Shown here piece after piece: positions 18,084 to 27,237 of a DNA stretch of 59,973 nucleotides. The number at the start of each line of letters is the position of its first letter. Position 1 is the stretch's first letter. Source of the stretch: a virus. The stretch is taken from the IMG/VR virus record IMGVR_UViG_3300021185_001927, positions 1 through 59,973 of that record; one strand, 5' to 3'. The notes beneath the pieces are model-generated. The model saw only the letters and a list, made by a program, of their open reading frames with translations, was not told the origin of the DNA and searched no databases. The position numbers were made by a program, and so were the translations under genes.

Positions 18084-18782
18084 ATGGGAAAATCAGATCA
18101 AATTAGAAACAAACTAGAAGAAGCAGGCATCAGATATTGGGCAGGTGATAACATCAGTGCAGTATTACAAAAAGGTGATAAAGAAGAACTAATTGATGAG
18201 GCAACAGTTGCCTTTGAAAAAGTATTAGATACATTAGTTATTGATAGGAAAACAGATCCTAACAGTATGGATACCGCTAGACGTCTAGCAAAGATGTATT
18301 ATAAAGAATTAATGGCAGGTAGATATGAAACAGCTCCGCCGGCTACTGCATTTCCAAATGAACCAGACAATGTAACTAATGAAAAGTATGATGGTATGTT
18401 AGTTGTACGTAGTGAACTTAGAAGTGTTTGTTCACATCACCATCAGCCAGTAACAGGTATAGCATATATTGGCATTATTGCCGCTGACACACTAATTGGC
18501 TTATCTAAATATACACGTATCGCACAATGGTGTGCAAGGCGTGGCACACTACAAGAAGAACTTGCTATGGATATCTCACGTGAGATTATGAAAGCAACTA
18601 AGTCAGATGATGTAGGTGTTTACATTCAAGCAACACATGGATGTTGTGAGAACAGAGGTATAATGGCACACAGTAGTTTAACACAAACTACAGTTCTTAA
18701 AGGTGCTTTCAAAAACGATCCTGCAACTAAAGAAGAGTTCATGGATAATATTAAATTACAATCAGATTTCGCAGTTAAGTAG
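18084..18782 (+). CDS. folE: GTP cyclohydrolase I
   Basis: A 232-residue FolE. Zinc and active-site residues are seen in RSVCSHHHQPVTG (about 112-124) and THGCCENRG (about 185-193); the family signature GLSKYTRIAQWCARR lies between. It converts GTP to dihydroneopterin triphosphate, the first step of both folate and 7-deazaguanine synthesis. With QueD and QueE nearby and a DpdA-like gene upstream, the deazaguanine route is the likely one. AGGAGA-like site (CGGAG) precedes the start. Confidence 0.93.
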   Translation: MGKSDQIRNKLEEAGIRYWAGDNISAVLQKGDKEELIDEATVAFEKVLDTLVIDRKTDPNSMDTARRLAKMYYKELMAGRYETAPPATAFPNEPDNVTNEKYDGMLVVRSELRSVCSHHHQPVTGIAYIGIIAADTLIGLSKYTRIAQWCARRGTLQEELAMDISREIMKATKSDDVGVYIQATHGCCENRGIMAHSSLTQTTVLKGAFKNDPATKEEFMDNIKLQSDFAVK

Positions 18783-18791
18783 GAGATACTA

Positions 18792-19310
18792 ATGGTTAAC
18801 AAGGTACACTATACGTGGAAAGATATCGAGCATATGATAGATACTATTAACAATCTTATGTTTGCAGATAATTGGCGTCCAGATTATATAGTAGGTATGA
18901 CACGAGGTGGCCTTGTGCCAGCAGTAATGATGTCAAACAAAACAAGCATTATGATGCATGCACTAGATGTAAGATTCAGAGACACAGATAATAATTATGA
19001 TGGACCAGAATCAAATATGTGGATGGCCGAAGATGCATTAGCCAAAGGTAAAAAGATTTTAATCATTGATGATATTAACGACACTGGCAAGACACTTAGT
19101 TGGATTAGAGAAGACTGGGTAGCAAGTATGGGCGGTGCTTCATATGATGCTAGTGCATGGGGCGATACTGTTCGTACTGCATGTTTAATAGACAATCAAG
19201 CAAGTGGATTTGATGGCATGGACTATACTGCATTGGAAATTAATAAGATGGAAGAAGATGTATGGGTAGTGTTTCCATGGGAAGGTGAAAGAGATTATGG
19301 TAGCACATAA
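18792..19310 (+). CDS. Phosphoribosyltransferase-type I protein
   Basis: A 172-residue PRTase. The PRPP loop KILIIDDINDTGKT (88-101) is clear, and MTRGGLVPA (36-44) is the pyrophosphate-binding loop of purine-type PRTases. The likely reaction joins a purine base to PRPP, or runs in reverse. Its place directly after FolE and before a probable 2OG oxygenase suggests a base-related step, perhaps salvage or the handling of a modified base, but specificity is unknown. Confidence 0.8.
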   Translation: MVNKVHYTWKDIEHMIDTINNLMFADNWRPDYIVGMTRGGLVPAVMMSNKTSIMMHALDVRFRDTDNNYDGPESNMWMAEDALAKGKKILIIDDINDTGKTLSWIREDWVASMGGASYDASAWGDTVRTACLIDNQASGFDGMDYTALEINKMEEDVWVVFPWEGERDYGST

Positions 19311-20469
19311 TCATAATATATCAAAAATATTAAATACACCTACTTTCCTATTACCTTGGGAACATAAAATAATATGGAATGCGTTTGATAAAGAAACAAT
19401 TGACTCTTTATTGGAAGCATTTCACACTATAGATTGGGATAATGCTCCTGACGATGATTTTGAAAATGGCATTCAAACAAAATGGATATCACAAGATTTT
19501 GTTGAGTTAATGCCACAGTCACTTGCTAAAGATGTATTGCAAGAGCTAAACGGGTGGTCAACACACGAACTATTACTTCAGCATTACGATATAGATTATA
19601 GTACAGGATACGAAGCTAGTCTTGTATTTGATAGATGTAATCCAAACGGTCTTAACGAAGTACATAATGATACAGGTCCACGCAAAGATACATTAACATT
19701 GCAATATTATTTACAAATTGATGATGAAACACGAACATTGCATTTAGATAATTTTGATACTCGTGCAACATCTGGCGATGCAGTTATATTTAAAAGTCAA
19801 CCTCATACAATGCACAGTTTTAAAGCAGGAGAAGGTAGCAGATATAGTTTGCGTTTACGCATAGGAACTAAAATATTAAACCCAAAAGTTATACAAAATA
19901 AAAGTGATAGCAAAGTTGGTGTATTAATTGATTGTAAAGATATGGAAAGTGATAGTTGTCATAGATTACTTGAAGTTAATTTAGGTGCAGTAACTTATAG
20001 AAATCTAATTCAAAATGGATTTACTAATATAGTAACTTTTAGAGAACGTGAAGATTATGAGTCAGCAAGAGATTTATTAAAAGAACACGGAGTAGAAAGA
20101 ATACTAATGGTATTTGCAGGTGCAACAGTTGATAACACAACACTGGCTCAAGTATATGCGGCAAAGCATATTACCGCACCAATTGATAATGATACAGTAC
20201 TAAGACAGTTTGTAGTGTTTGATACAAACGACAGTGATTTTAATATTGTTGGAGATTACTTGGATAATGTTAAAGATAAAATAACACATGCAGACATGAT
20301 GGATTTGGGTATTGCATTGCTACATCCAGATGAAGACAGTGTAAACTTTTTAGAAGAGATAAGTGAATACTTGATACCAAGGTCAGAACTAACAGATAAA
20401 TTAAGTGAGTATGACAAAGAGTTAGCAAGTATTATTAAAGAAAGAGTAAAGGAAATAAAATATGTCTAA
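19297..20469 (+). CDS. Probable Fe(II)/2-oxoglutarate oxygenase fused to a second domain
   Basis: A 390-residue two-part protein. The first half has the double-stranded beta-helix facial triad: H123 and D125 (EVHNDTGPRKD), a second His at 170 or 173 (PHTMH), and R182/R186 for 2-oxoglutarate. The second half (about 195-390) is an alpha/beta region with no name I can defend. ATG 19297 has GGAAGG upstream; a GTG at 19285 is the alternative. Both lie within the end of the PRTase gene. It could hydroxylate a base, sugar or protein. Confidence 0.6.
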   Translation: MVAHNHNISKILNTPTFLLPWEHKIIWNAFDKETIDSLLEAFHTIDWDNAPDDDFENGIQTKWISQDFVELMPQSLAKDVLQELNGWSTHELLLQHYDIDYSTGYEASLVFDRCNPNGLNEVHNDTGPRKDTLTLQYYLQIDDETRTLHLDNFDTRATSGDAVIFKSQPHTMHSFKAGEGSRYSLRLRIGTKILNPKVIQNKSDSKVGVLIDCKDMESDSCHRLLEVNLGAVTYRNLIQNGFTNIVTFREREDYESARDLLKEHGVERILMVFAGATVDNTTLAQVYAAKHITAPIDNDTVLRQFVVFDTNDSDFNIVGDYLDNVKDKITHADMMDLGIALLHPDEDSVNFLEEISEYLIPRSELTDKLSEYDKELASIIKERVKEIKYV

Positions 20470-20731
20470 GTATAAAACAGGTGGAACTTTTAGTGTAAAA
20501 CAATCATACTCTGATGTTGATCTTGCCGCATATACAATAGGAGGCGGCAATGTAACTCTATCAGAGCCTATGCCTATAATTGATCCTTACGAAGAAAAAA
20601 TAAAAGATGCACATTTTAAAATTGAAGTGTTAACAGAACTACTCGAAGAGATGGGAGTAGATGTTAGCAAACGAATAGAAGAAAAACTATTTCTAAATAA
20701 ACTTTCAGGAGAAGACAATGGCAAAGTATGA
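20462..20731 (+). CDS. Small hypothetical protein, 89 aa
   Basis: Unrecognised. N-terminal Gly/Ser-rich part, then a helix (about 42-82) with heptad-like Leu/Ile positions. It overlaps both neighbours (8 and 14 bases) and so belongs to the same translational run. Likely a small oligomerising accessory protein. Confidence 0.6.
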   Translation: MSKYKTGGTFSVKQSYSDVDLAAYTIGGGNVTLSEPMPIIDPYEEKIKDAHFKIEVLTELLEEMGVDVSKRIEEKLFLNKLSGEDNGKV

Positions 20732-21290
20732 AGTAGAATTATACGGCTATGGTGGTGAGTTTGTATTAGGCACACTAACAAAAGAGCAGTATGATTTTTG
20801 GATAGAAAACGAAGGTGATGGACTAGACAGTCATGTATTTTGGGATCCATATGATGACGCTGATGGAGATAATCCTATTACTGATGAAGAAGACCCACGT
20901 TTCTTGGGTTACTGGCACGACTTAGATGACATAGAACATGTATGTGGTGCTGATGTAGATTCGTGTAGAGTTGTAGTAACATCATTAGACTCGGGCGAAG
21001 AAGTATATACATCAGATGATGTTAATCTAATACACACCACAGATCAACTTGTAGAAGAACAAAAGAGTGGATATTATTGGACTGCATACGCATCGGAAAA
21101 AGGTCAGCATTTTTATGCAGAACTTGAGATAGATGGCGAGTTTGATCCAACTAAATTAACAGTAAATGCAACTAATATAGACGGTGAACATATAATTGAT
21201 GAAGTTATGTATAACGAAGAAACACTAGATAATGACGGTGGATCTACGGATACTAAGAGTCAAAGCTATGAATTGCACGAAATTGTGTAA
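20718..21290 (+). CDS. Acidic hypothetical protein, 190 aa
   Basis: A very acidic protein (Asp/Glu-rich throughout), with YGYGGEFVLGTLTKEQYDFW at the start, a pattern I associate loosely with marine T4-like phage proteins. Strongly acidic small phage proteins often mimic DNA, but no specific evidence supports that here. It ends the operon before a consensus promoter. Confidence 0.6.
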   Translation: MAKYEVELYGYGGEFVLGTLTKEQYDFWIENEGDGLDSHVFWDPYDDADGDNPITDEEDPRFLGYWHDLDDIEHVCGADVDSCRVVVTSLDSGEEVYTSDDVNLIHTTDQLVEEQKSGYYWTAYASEKGQHFYAELEIDGEFDPTKLTVNATNIDGEHIIDEVMYNEETLDNDGGSTDTKSQSYELHEIV

Positions 21291-21307
21291 AAACCAAGAC
21301 ATTTCGG

Positions 21308-21336
21308 TTGACATCTGACTTATTATATCATATAAT
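21308..21336 (+). promoter_or_regulatory. Consensus sigma-70-type promoter
   Basis: TTGACA at 21308-21313, 17 bases, TATAAT at 21331-21336. It lies 30 bases ahead of the subtilase gene and should be its main promoter. Confidence 0.9.
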
Positions 21337-21365
21337 ATACTTATATTAACAGTCAGGAGACTACT

Positions 21366-24056
21366 ATGAAGAAAATAATTGCAACCGCAGTAATGAGTCT
21401 ATTCATTGCTCTAACGCCACTTTCGGCATCTGCAAAAACAAGTTACTTCGATCAGTCCTGGTTCCAAAAAATGGACCAAATGAAGCAAATTAATTTTGCT
21501 AAATCAGTAGTAACTAATTACACAAATATCACTAATAGATATTCATTTATTATAGACAAATACTCTCGCTATAGTAACGCCAGTTGGTACAAACGTATTC
21601 AAACAAGATACACATGGCATATAGCAGAGATTGAAAAATACAACACTATTATCAATGGCAATAGTGCACCTACAGTTGTTCGTACTTATGTTGAAGAAGT
21701 ACCTGGTACAACTTTTAAACGTGGTGAAACTGTTACTAACACAACTAATAATGTTGTTGAAGAACAAGATGGTAACACAATTAGAGAGTGGGCAGTAATT
21801 ACTGTTACTCAGACTACACCAGTTACAACCACATATTATACTAATTATAAAACTGTTAGTGTATACACCAACGGTAAAGAAACATATAGTAATGATGTAA
21901 AAGTTGACAGAGAAGAAACCATAAATGAGATTGATACACAAGTTAATCGTGAGCTGATTAGAGAGTATGCTCTTGTTGTTCCAATCGAAAAGGAAGAACC
22001 AGACGCACCTACTACAATTGTATTCACAGAAGAAGAATATCTTGCTAGAGGTGATGTTGACTATACAGTAAGTGATAGTTATTATAATGCTGTTAAGACT
22101 ATGAACAGTAATATTAATGATTCATATGTTGAAAGACTAGGTGGATACTTTGGTAACAACCTAGATAAAATTGGAGCACCAGCGGCATGGTCAAGAGGAT
22201 ACACAGGTGAAGGTAGTGTAATTGCAATCTTTGATACTGGTATCGACACAGACCATAGTGAGTTTACAGATAGTATTCTTGATGCACAATGTTTTACAAA
22301 TGTGTGTGAACGTGGACTTGGAACTGTAGAAGATGGTAACAAGTATGGACACGGAACACACGTGGCAGGTATTGCCGCGGCAAACTTAGATGGTGTTGGT
22401 ACTACAGGTGTAGCCCCTGATGCTGATTTACTTATTGGTAAACTTGCATACGACAGTGGCTTCTTTCAATTTAACAAGATTCCTGACGCAATGGAATGGG
22501 CAGTTAATAATGGTGCAGATGTTGTAAACATCAGTGCTAGTACACGACCAAGTAGTTCATATAAAAACAGTCTTACAGAAATTAGCGAAGGTGTTTACTA
22601 TTCAAATATGACATTTGGTGATTATAACACTCTTGGTTATAATCAAATATTTTCTACAAATGGACATGGTACTGCAATGATTGAGTCAATGAAAGGACAT
22701 GAAACTGTAATGGTTCTTGCCGCTGGTAATGATAGACTTAAAGTGTCTAGTCAAGAATCACACATCGCTCTTGATTCAGAAATTGGCGATCGTGTACTTA
22801 TAGTTGGTATGTATGATGAAAGAAGAAACGGCCTTAGTAAATGGAGTAATGCGGCAGGAACTATTTGTCGAGAACTTGATGATAATGGTACTTGTAAATC
22901 AGATGCTCTTATAAGTGATAGATATATTATGGCACCAGGTGTATATATTGCGGCACCAACTAACGATGGTGGATATGTAACAATGACAGGTACATCAATG
23001 GCGGCTCCTCATGTAGCAGGTGCAGTTGCAATTGTACATCAAATGTGGCCACACATGACTGGTGCTAATGTTAGTCAACTTCTACTTAATACTGCAAGTA
23101 CAGATGGTATTAATAATTACGATCCTAATGTACATGGACAAGGTATGCTAGATTTAGATGAAGCAACACAACCACAGGGTGCAATGGGACTAGCAACCAC
23201 AGGTAGAATTGATGGTGCTACAGTAGATCTTGCAAACAGTGGTACTATTGCAATGAGTGGTAATACGAACATTTCAGCATTAAGTAGTATAATGGCAGTT
23301 GATGATTATGATAGAGATTATTACTTTGATGCTAATGGAATGGTAAACACAATTGATACTCGTACTGCAAGTGCCACACTAGCAGGTCAACATGGGTTTG
23401 CTCCAGACTATTATATTGGATACAATGGCGGTAGTATTATTCCTTTATCAAATGCAGGTACACATATTGCATTAAATGATACAAATGGTAACGTTAGTAT
23501 TGTACAACAATGGGACAAATTTAGTATGGGTCTTGTAAACGAATCAGAAAGTTTCTTAGGTAACTATGCAAACAGTGAGCTTATGAAAGTAGATGGTTCT
23601 AACACTGCATATCTAGGTTTTACAGATAGTATAGACTTTAACAATGGTATTAATATGTGGGGTAGTGCAACACTAGGAGCAACAAGGCTTAATGTAGATA
23701 ATAGCTCTATGCTTAAGAGTGCAGACATTATGATGTCTAATAGTGCAACACTAGGTATTAAACAAACTGTAGACAATGAAACATTTGGATTTGTAGCAAG
23801 TTTACCAGTTAGTATTACAAGTGGTAATGCAAACTTTAGTATTCCTACTAGTGTTAATTCAACTGGAGATATTTCAAATACAAATATGAATAGTTCATTG
23901 GAAATGGATAACAGAGAGCTTGACTTGGGTTTATTTTATATAAATACATTAACAGAGTCAACTTCACTTACTGCTAACATTGAGTTGCGAAATAACTATT
24001 CAGGTACTAGCGACAATCATGTAACAGCAGGACTAACTTACAAGGTAACGTTTTAA
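21366..24056 (+). CDS. Subtilisin-like protease with autotransporter-like C terminus
   Basis: An 896-residue exported serine protease. Signal peptide 1-23 (ending ASA). A Thr/Val-rich region (about 100-230) may be a prodomain. The S8 triad is seen as IAIFDTGIDTDH (Asp near 290), GHGTHVAGIAA (His near 330) and TGTSMAAPHVAGA (Ser near 545). Beyond about 600 a Ser/Asn/Gly-rich stretch of alternating strands ends with aromatic TYKVTF, as in autotransporter beta-barrels. This is unusual for a phage. AGGAG at 21355 sets the start. Confidence 0.85.
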   Translation: MKKIIATAVMSLFIALTPLSASAKTSYFDQSWFQKMDQMKQINFAKSVVTNYTNITNRYSFIIDKYSRYSNASWYKRIQTRYTWHIAEIEKYNTIINGNSAPTVVRTYVEEVPGTTFKRGETVTNTTNNVVEEQDGNTIREWAVITVTQTTPVTTTYYTNYKTVSVYTNGKETYSNDVKVDREETINEIDTQVNRELIREYALVVPIEKEEPDAPTTIVFTEEEYLARGDVDYTVSDSYYNAVKTMNSNINDSYVERLGGYFGNNLDKIGAPAAWSRGYTGEGSVIAIFDTGIDTDHSEFTDSILDAQCFTNVCERGLGTVEDGNKYGHGTHVAGIAAANLDGVGTTGVAPDADLLIGKLAYDSGFFQFNKIPDAMEWAVNNGADVVNISASTRPSSSYKNSLTEISEGVYYSNMTFGDYNTLGYNQIFSTNGHGTAMIESMKGHETVMVLAAGNDRLKVSSQESHIALDSEIGDRVLIVGMYDERRNGLSKWSNAAGTICRELDDNGTCKSDALISDRYIMAPGVYIAAPTNDGGYVTMTGTSMAAPHVAGAVAIVHQMWPHMTGANVSQLLLNTASTDGINNYDPNVHGQGMLDLDEATQPQGAMGLATTGRIDGATVDLANSGTIAMSGNTNISALSSIMAVDDYDRDYYFDANGMVNTIDTRTASATLAGQHGFAPDYYIGYNGGSIIPLSNAGTHIALNDTNGNVSIVQQWDKFSMGLVNESESFLGNYANSELMKVDGSNTAYLGFTDSIDFNNGINMWGSATLGATRLNVDNSSMLKSADIMMSNSATLGIKQTVDNETFGFVASLPVSITSGNANFSIPTSVNSTGDISNTNMNSSLEMDNRELDLGLFYINTLTESTSLTANIELRNNYSGTSDNHVTAGLTYKVTF

Positions 24057-24634
24057 TGCAAAAGCAATACAAGACTAAGCGAGGCAAACTTGAGGTCATA
24101 GCAGGCCCAATGTTCGCAGGAAAGAGCAGTGAGTTACTCAAACGACTGCTCTTTATCGAACACGGTGGGAACAAATGTCTTGTATTGAAACCAGTTATTG
24201 ATGATAGGTATGATGCAAATCATATTATAACACACAATCAATTAAAACATTCTGCCGTTGCAGTAATTGACTTAGAACTAGTTAAAGACAACTACACAAT
24301 AAAGTCATATAACTTCCATACAGTATTCATTGATGAGATACAGTTCTTTGATATGAATGAAACTATGTGGTTTGTTGAAGAAGGATTACGCAATGGTGTA
24401 AACTTTGTGGTAGCAGGTTTAGATCAAGACAGTAGAGGAGTACCGTTTGAAACTACATCAAGATGTTTAGCACTAGCAGACGAAGTACTTAAAATTAAAG
24501 CATTCTGTACAATATGTGGAATGGATGCAGGTAAAACACAAAGACTTAGAGCAACACAACATTCGGATAGAGTAAAGGTTGGTGGTGCAGAATCATACGA
24601 GCCTCGTTGCTCGGAACATTGGGAGAGTAAGTAA
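24056..24634 (+). CDS. tdk: Thymidine kinase
   Basis: A 192-residue type II thymidine kinase. GPMFAGKSSELLKRL (17-31) is the ATP loop, FIDEIQFF (about 90-97) is the Walker B/lasso partner, and CTICGMDA plus RCSEHW near the C terminus supply zinc cysteines. It phosphorylates thymidine for dTTP synthesis, complementing ThyX at 36943. Its ATG overlaps the stop of the protease gene by one base. Confidence 0.93.
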   Translation: MQKQYKTKRGKLEVIAGPMFAGKSSELLKRLLFIEHGGNKCLVLKPVIDDRYDANHIITHNQLKHSAVAVIDLELVKDNYTIKSYNFHTVFIDEIQFFDMNETMWFVEEGLRNGVNFVVAGLDQDSRGVPFETTSRCLALADEVLKIKAFCTICGMDAGKTQRLRATQHSDRVKVGGAESYEPRCSEHWESK

Positions 24635-24855
24635 TGAATGTATGGGTTGGAACATTGTTAACAATACTATTCCTTATTATTATATTCACACTCTTTGGCT
24701 TTACTGGCTTAACTTTAGTGATCTTACCTTGGATGCTTTATATGTGGGCAACAGAAAAAGACTATCCAAAAAAGGTATGTCAGGCTTGTATAGAAGAAAT
24801 ACATATAGAAGCAATCAAATGTAAACATTGTGGTGAAATTCAACCAACAGAATAA
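24634..24855 (+). CDS. Small membrane protein with zinc ribbon
   Basis: A 73-residue protein with two hydrophobic segments (about 3-22 and 24-40) followed by a four-Cys zinc ribbon (C49xxC52, C64xxC67). Such proteins are unassigned in function. The TK stop and this ATG overlap by one base. An overlapping frame from 24579 is a shadow. Confidence 0.7.
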   Translation: MNVWVGTLLTILFLIIIFTLFGFTGLTLVILPWMLYMWATEKDYPKKVCQACIEEIHIEAIKCKHCGEIQPTE

Positions 24856-24869
24856 ATGGAGAGTAAGTA

Positions 24870-25148
24870 ATGACAGATCATACAATAGATATTTTAAGAC
24901 AAGTTTGCCAAGAAGAACTTGATGATAAAGTAACTGACTTAACAGATGGAACAGAAGATATATTTGAAGGCCGTAAAGAGTTTGCAAATACAGTACTAGG
25001 ACTTATTAATAAACTAGAACGCCCTAGGCAAGAAGATCAAGCTAAAAAACTACAAGCAAAGGCTATCGCAGCCAGCAATGCAAGAAACGAAATCGCATCT
25101 GAATACAACACAGAATGGATGCCAATTGACAACGGAGACTTTAAATGA
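24870..25148 (+). CDS. Small hypothetical protein, 92 aa
   Basis: Helical and charged; an N-terminal CQEELDDKV helix, a middle amphipathic helix and Ala/Lys-rich stretch (about 50-75). GGAGAG upstream supports the start. It overlaps the AbrB-like gene by 4 bases. No family recognised. Confidence 0.6.
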   Translation: MTDHTIDILRQVCQEELDDKVTDLTDGTEDIFEGRKEFANTVLGLINKLERPRQEDQAKKLQAKAIAASNARNEIASEYNTEWMPIDNGDFK

Positions 25149-25348
25149 AAAAAGTAACAAATAGTCAATGGATTATAGAAGTACAAGAAAATGGTAAAAC
25201 AAAAGAATTGTTTATAGAGTTTCCACCCGAAGTTCTCAATCAAGTTGGTTGGGATACAGGTGATACATTGATCTGGGAAGAACTAGATCATGGAGCTATG
25301 AGGCTAACCAAAAAGGAAAACAACAATGAAGAGAAGATTGATAGTTGA
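25145..25348 (+). CDS. AbrB/MazE-like swapped-hairpin protein
   Basis: A 67-residue protein with the AbrB pattern: LFIEFPPEVLNQVGWDTGDTLIWEE (about 23-47), beta strand, PxExL helix, GW-x2-GD turn, strand. Such proteins are DNA-binding transition-state regulators or antitoxins. No toxin gene is recognised next to it, so a small transcription regulator is more likely. Confidence 0.65.
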   Translation: MKKVTNSQWIIEVQENGKTKELFIEFPPEVLNQVGWDTGDTLIWEELDHGAMRLTKKENNNEEKIDS

Positions 25349-25565
25349 TCCACCAAACGGAAGCAAGTATGGTTTCCCTAAAGCAGTACCAATTAAAGGT
25401 ACAATATACTACGGTAGTAAATGGGACTACGGAGTACAAACAGATTTTGATTTAATGAAGTGGCTAGTCAAAGAAGGTTACCCACAAAAAGAAATTGACA
25501 AACTTGGCGATAAGTTTGTATACAAATACTGGACAGTTCCTGCTGAAGAAGTAGATGGAACATAA
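25326..25565 (+). CDS. Small hypothetical protein, 79 aa
   Basis: Unrecognised. Basic N terminus, then aromatic-rich strands (GTIYYGSKWDYGVQ) and a helix. Overlaps the AbrB-like gene by 23 bases and the next gene by 11. The ATG has no strong ribosome site beyond the upstream AAAAAGGAAA (about 25310). Confidence 0.55.
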   Translation: MKRRLIVDPPNGSKYGFPKAVPIKGTIYYGSKWDYGVQTDFDLMKWLVKEGYPQKEIDKLGDKFVYKYWTVPAEEVDGT

Positions 25566-25809
25566 GCCGCAAGAGAGATATTATGATTTTATGCTTAGGC
25601 GCACACGAGAAGTTCGTGAGCAAGAATTCTACGAAGCATGCATGTACTTTTATATGGTTAAAGGACATTTAGATACAAACGATGCTACAATAACAGAATC
25701 AAAGGAACATTACTTTAAACGTATATGGAGAGCAGGTTGCGATGGTGCACCACTCGATGAATGGGTAGATGGATTTGAAGAAGTATATAAGAAAAAAATG
25801 AATAAATAA
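25555..25809 (+). CDS. Small hypothetical protein, 84 aa
   Basis: Unrecognised helical protein with aromatic clusters (EFYEACMYFYMVKGH, EHYFKRIWRAGCDGAPLDEW). Overlaps the previous gene by 11 bases and ends 6 bases before the split radical SAM gene. Confidence 0.55.
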   Translation: MEHKPQERYYDFMLRRTREVREQEFYEACMYFYMVKGHLDTNDATITESKEHYFKRIWRAGCDGAPLDEWVDGFEEVYKKKMNK

Positions 25810-25815
25810 TACTAC

Positions 25816-26448
25816 ATGTTATTAACTAACCCACTAGAAATAGAACTCACAACAAAATGCACACTTGGGTGTCCTGCTTGTCCGCGAAACAATCCCAAAG
25901 AGAAAAAAGAAAATTGGGATGTAGGACACATGAATACAGATATTGCTAAAAGTTTAGCAAACTCTACAGTAGAACGTTCGTATCTTTTTGTAGGATGTTA
26001 TGGTGATCCAATATATCACCCAGACTTTATAGATATAGTAAAGTATTATATAGATAGAAATAAAAGTCTTACAATTCATACCAATGGGAGTTTTAAAAAA
26101 CAATCATGGTGGGATAAACTAGCAAGTCTTAATTGGACATATAAGCAAAACTTTACTTTTAGTGTTGATGGATTAAAAGATACAAATCACATATATAGGA
26201 TTCGTGCAGATTGGGAATCTATTATGCGAGGAATGAAAACAATAGGATCGTTACCATCAGATCGTAAGCCTCGTTTAGAATGGAAAATGTTAGTTTTTCC
26301 ATATAACAAACATCAAGTACCAGAAGCAAGAAAACTAGCACAAGAAATAGGTATTGATACGTTTACACCAGTTAAAAGTGAAAGAGATATCAATCAATAC
26401 AGAGTAGAAAACAATGAAATATATAGGTGGCCAGATGATAAAGCCTAG
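25816..26448 (+). CDS. Radical SAM core, first half of a split gene
   Basis: A 210-residue radical SAM core. Motif CTLGCPAC (about 15-22) followed by PRN, and GCYGDPIYHPDF (about 59-70) in the GDP sub-type, as in the genes at 7861, 52030 and 53089. Those run on to a SPASM part; here the frame stops at 26446-26448 while the SPASM-like part continues in the +1 frame. Either two co-acting polypeptides or a frameshifted single gene. Confidence 0.8.
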   Translation: MLLTNPLEIELTTKCTLGCPACPRNNPKEKKENWDVGHMNTDIAKSLANSTVERSYLFVGCYGDPIYHPDFIDIVKYYIDRNKSLTIHTNGSFKKQSWWDKLASLNWTYKQNFTFSVDGLKDTNHIYRIRADWESIMRGMKTIGSLPSDRKPRLEWKMLVFPYNKHQVPEARKLAQEIGIDTFTPVKSERDINQYRVENNEIYRWPDDKA

Positions 26449-26797
26449 ATGTTTATTATATAATATGCCAATATTTTTATCTGCTGATAATAGATTAAAG
26501 CCGTGTTGTTTTTTAAATCCAGTTGAGCAATGGAACGATTTTATTAATTGGGGCAAACAAAACGGATTAAATGTGGAAGAAGACTTAGACATAACAAAAC
26601 ATGACGTAGAAACAATACTAAAAAGCCCAACATGGTTAGCAGTACTAGATGGATTTAAAACAGGTAATGCTCCACATGAATGTCATGTATCATGTGGTCC
26701 TGATAGTTACTCAAGTACATCACAAACAGCTAAACATAGTGATTATGAAGAAAATCCTGATAGTAGTGGATTATCTTCGGCTTATAGAGAGGAATAA
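26414..26797 (+). CDS. SPASM-like half of split radical SAM gene
   Basis: A 127-residue protein. The stretch LKPCCFLN (about 29-36) and HECHVSCG (about 86-93) match the C-terminal auxiliary-cluster cysteines of the GDP-type radical SAM paralogues. It begins 35 bases before the stop of the first half, with an ATG at 26414 lacking a good ribosome site. It may be translated by coupling, or the two are one disrupted gene. Confidence 0.65.
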   Translation: MKYIGGQMIKPRCLLYNMPIFLSADNRLKPCCFLNPVEQWNDFINWGKQNGLNVEEDLDITKHDVETILKSPTWLAVLDGFKTGNAPHECHVSCGPDSYSSTSQTAKHSDYEENPDSSGLSSAYREE

Positions 26798-26802
26798 TAT
26801 TA

Positions 26803-27234
26803 ATGAAGATATTAATATGTGGACTACCTGGTAGTGGTAAAACAACACTGGCAGAACCGTTAGCAGAAGAACTAGGTGCTCATTGGTTAAATGCTGATGC
26901 AGTTAGAACCGAGTATAATGATTGGGATTTCAGTAAAGAGGGAAGAATGCGACAAGCAGATAGAATGAAATCTATAGCCAATACATTAGTAAAAGAAGGT
27001 CAAATTGTTGTCGCTGATTTTATTTGCCCTACTAAAGAAACAAGAGATTACTTTGGTGCCGATTTTACAATATGGATGGACACTATAAGTAAAGGAAGAT
27101 ACGAAGATACAAACGCAATGTATGAACGCCTTACTGACGATGAATGGGACTATCATATTGAAGCTTGGTTTGATGATACACACAAACAAATAGTACCTAT
27201 AATAAAGCGTTTGATAAAAACAAATGAGAAATAA
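26803..27234 (+). CDS. APS kinase-like P-loop kinase
   Basis: A 143-residue kinase. GLPGSGKTT (7-15) is the Walker A loop; WLNADAVRTEYNDWDFSKEGRMRQADR (about 28-54) follows the CysC pattern (DxVR, FSxxxR), then VVADFICP. The usual reaction phosphorylates adenylylsulfate to PAPS, sulfate donor for sulfotransferases. Two sulfotransferase-like genes lie at 6810 and 45923. Missing C-terminal stretch relative to CysC (about 200 residues) leaves substrate uncertain. Confidence 0.65.
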   Translation: MKILICGLPGSGKTTLAEPLAEELGAHWLNADAVRTEYNDWDFSKEGRMRQADRMKSIANTLVKEGQIVVADFICPTKETRDYFGADFTIWMDTISKGRYEDTNAMYERLTDDEWDYHIEAWFDDTHKQIVPIIKRLIKTNEK

Positions 27235-27237
27235 TAT

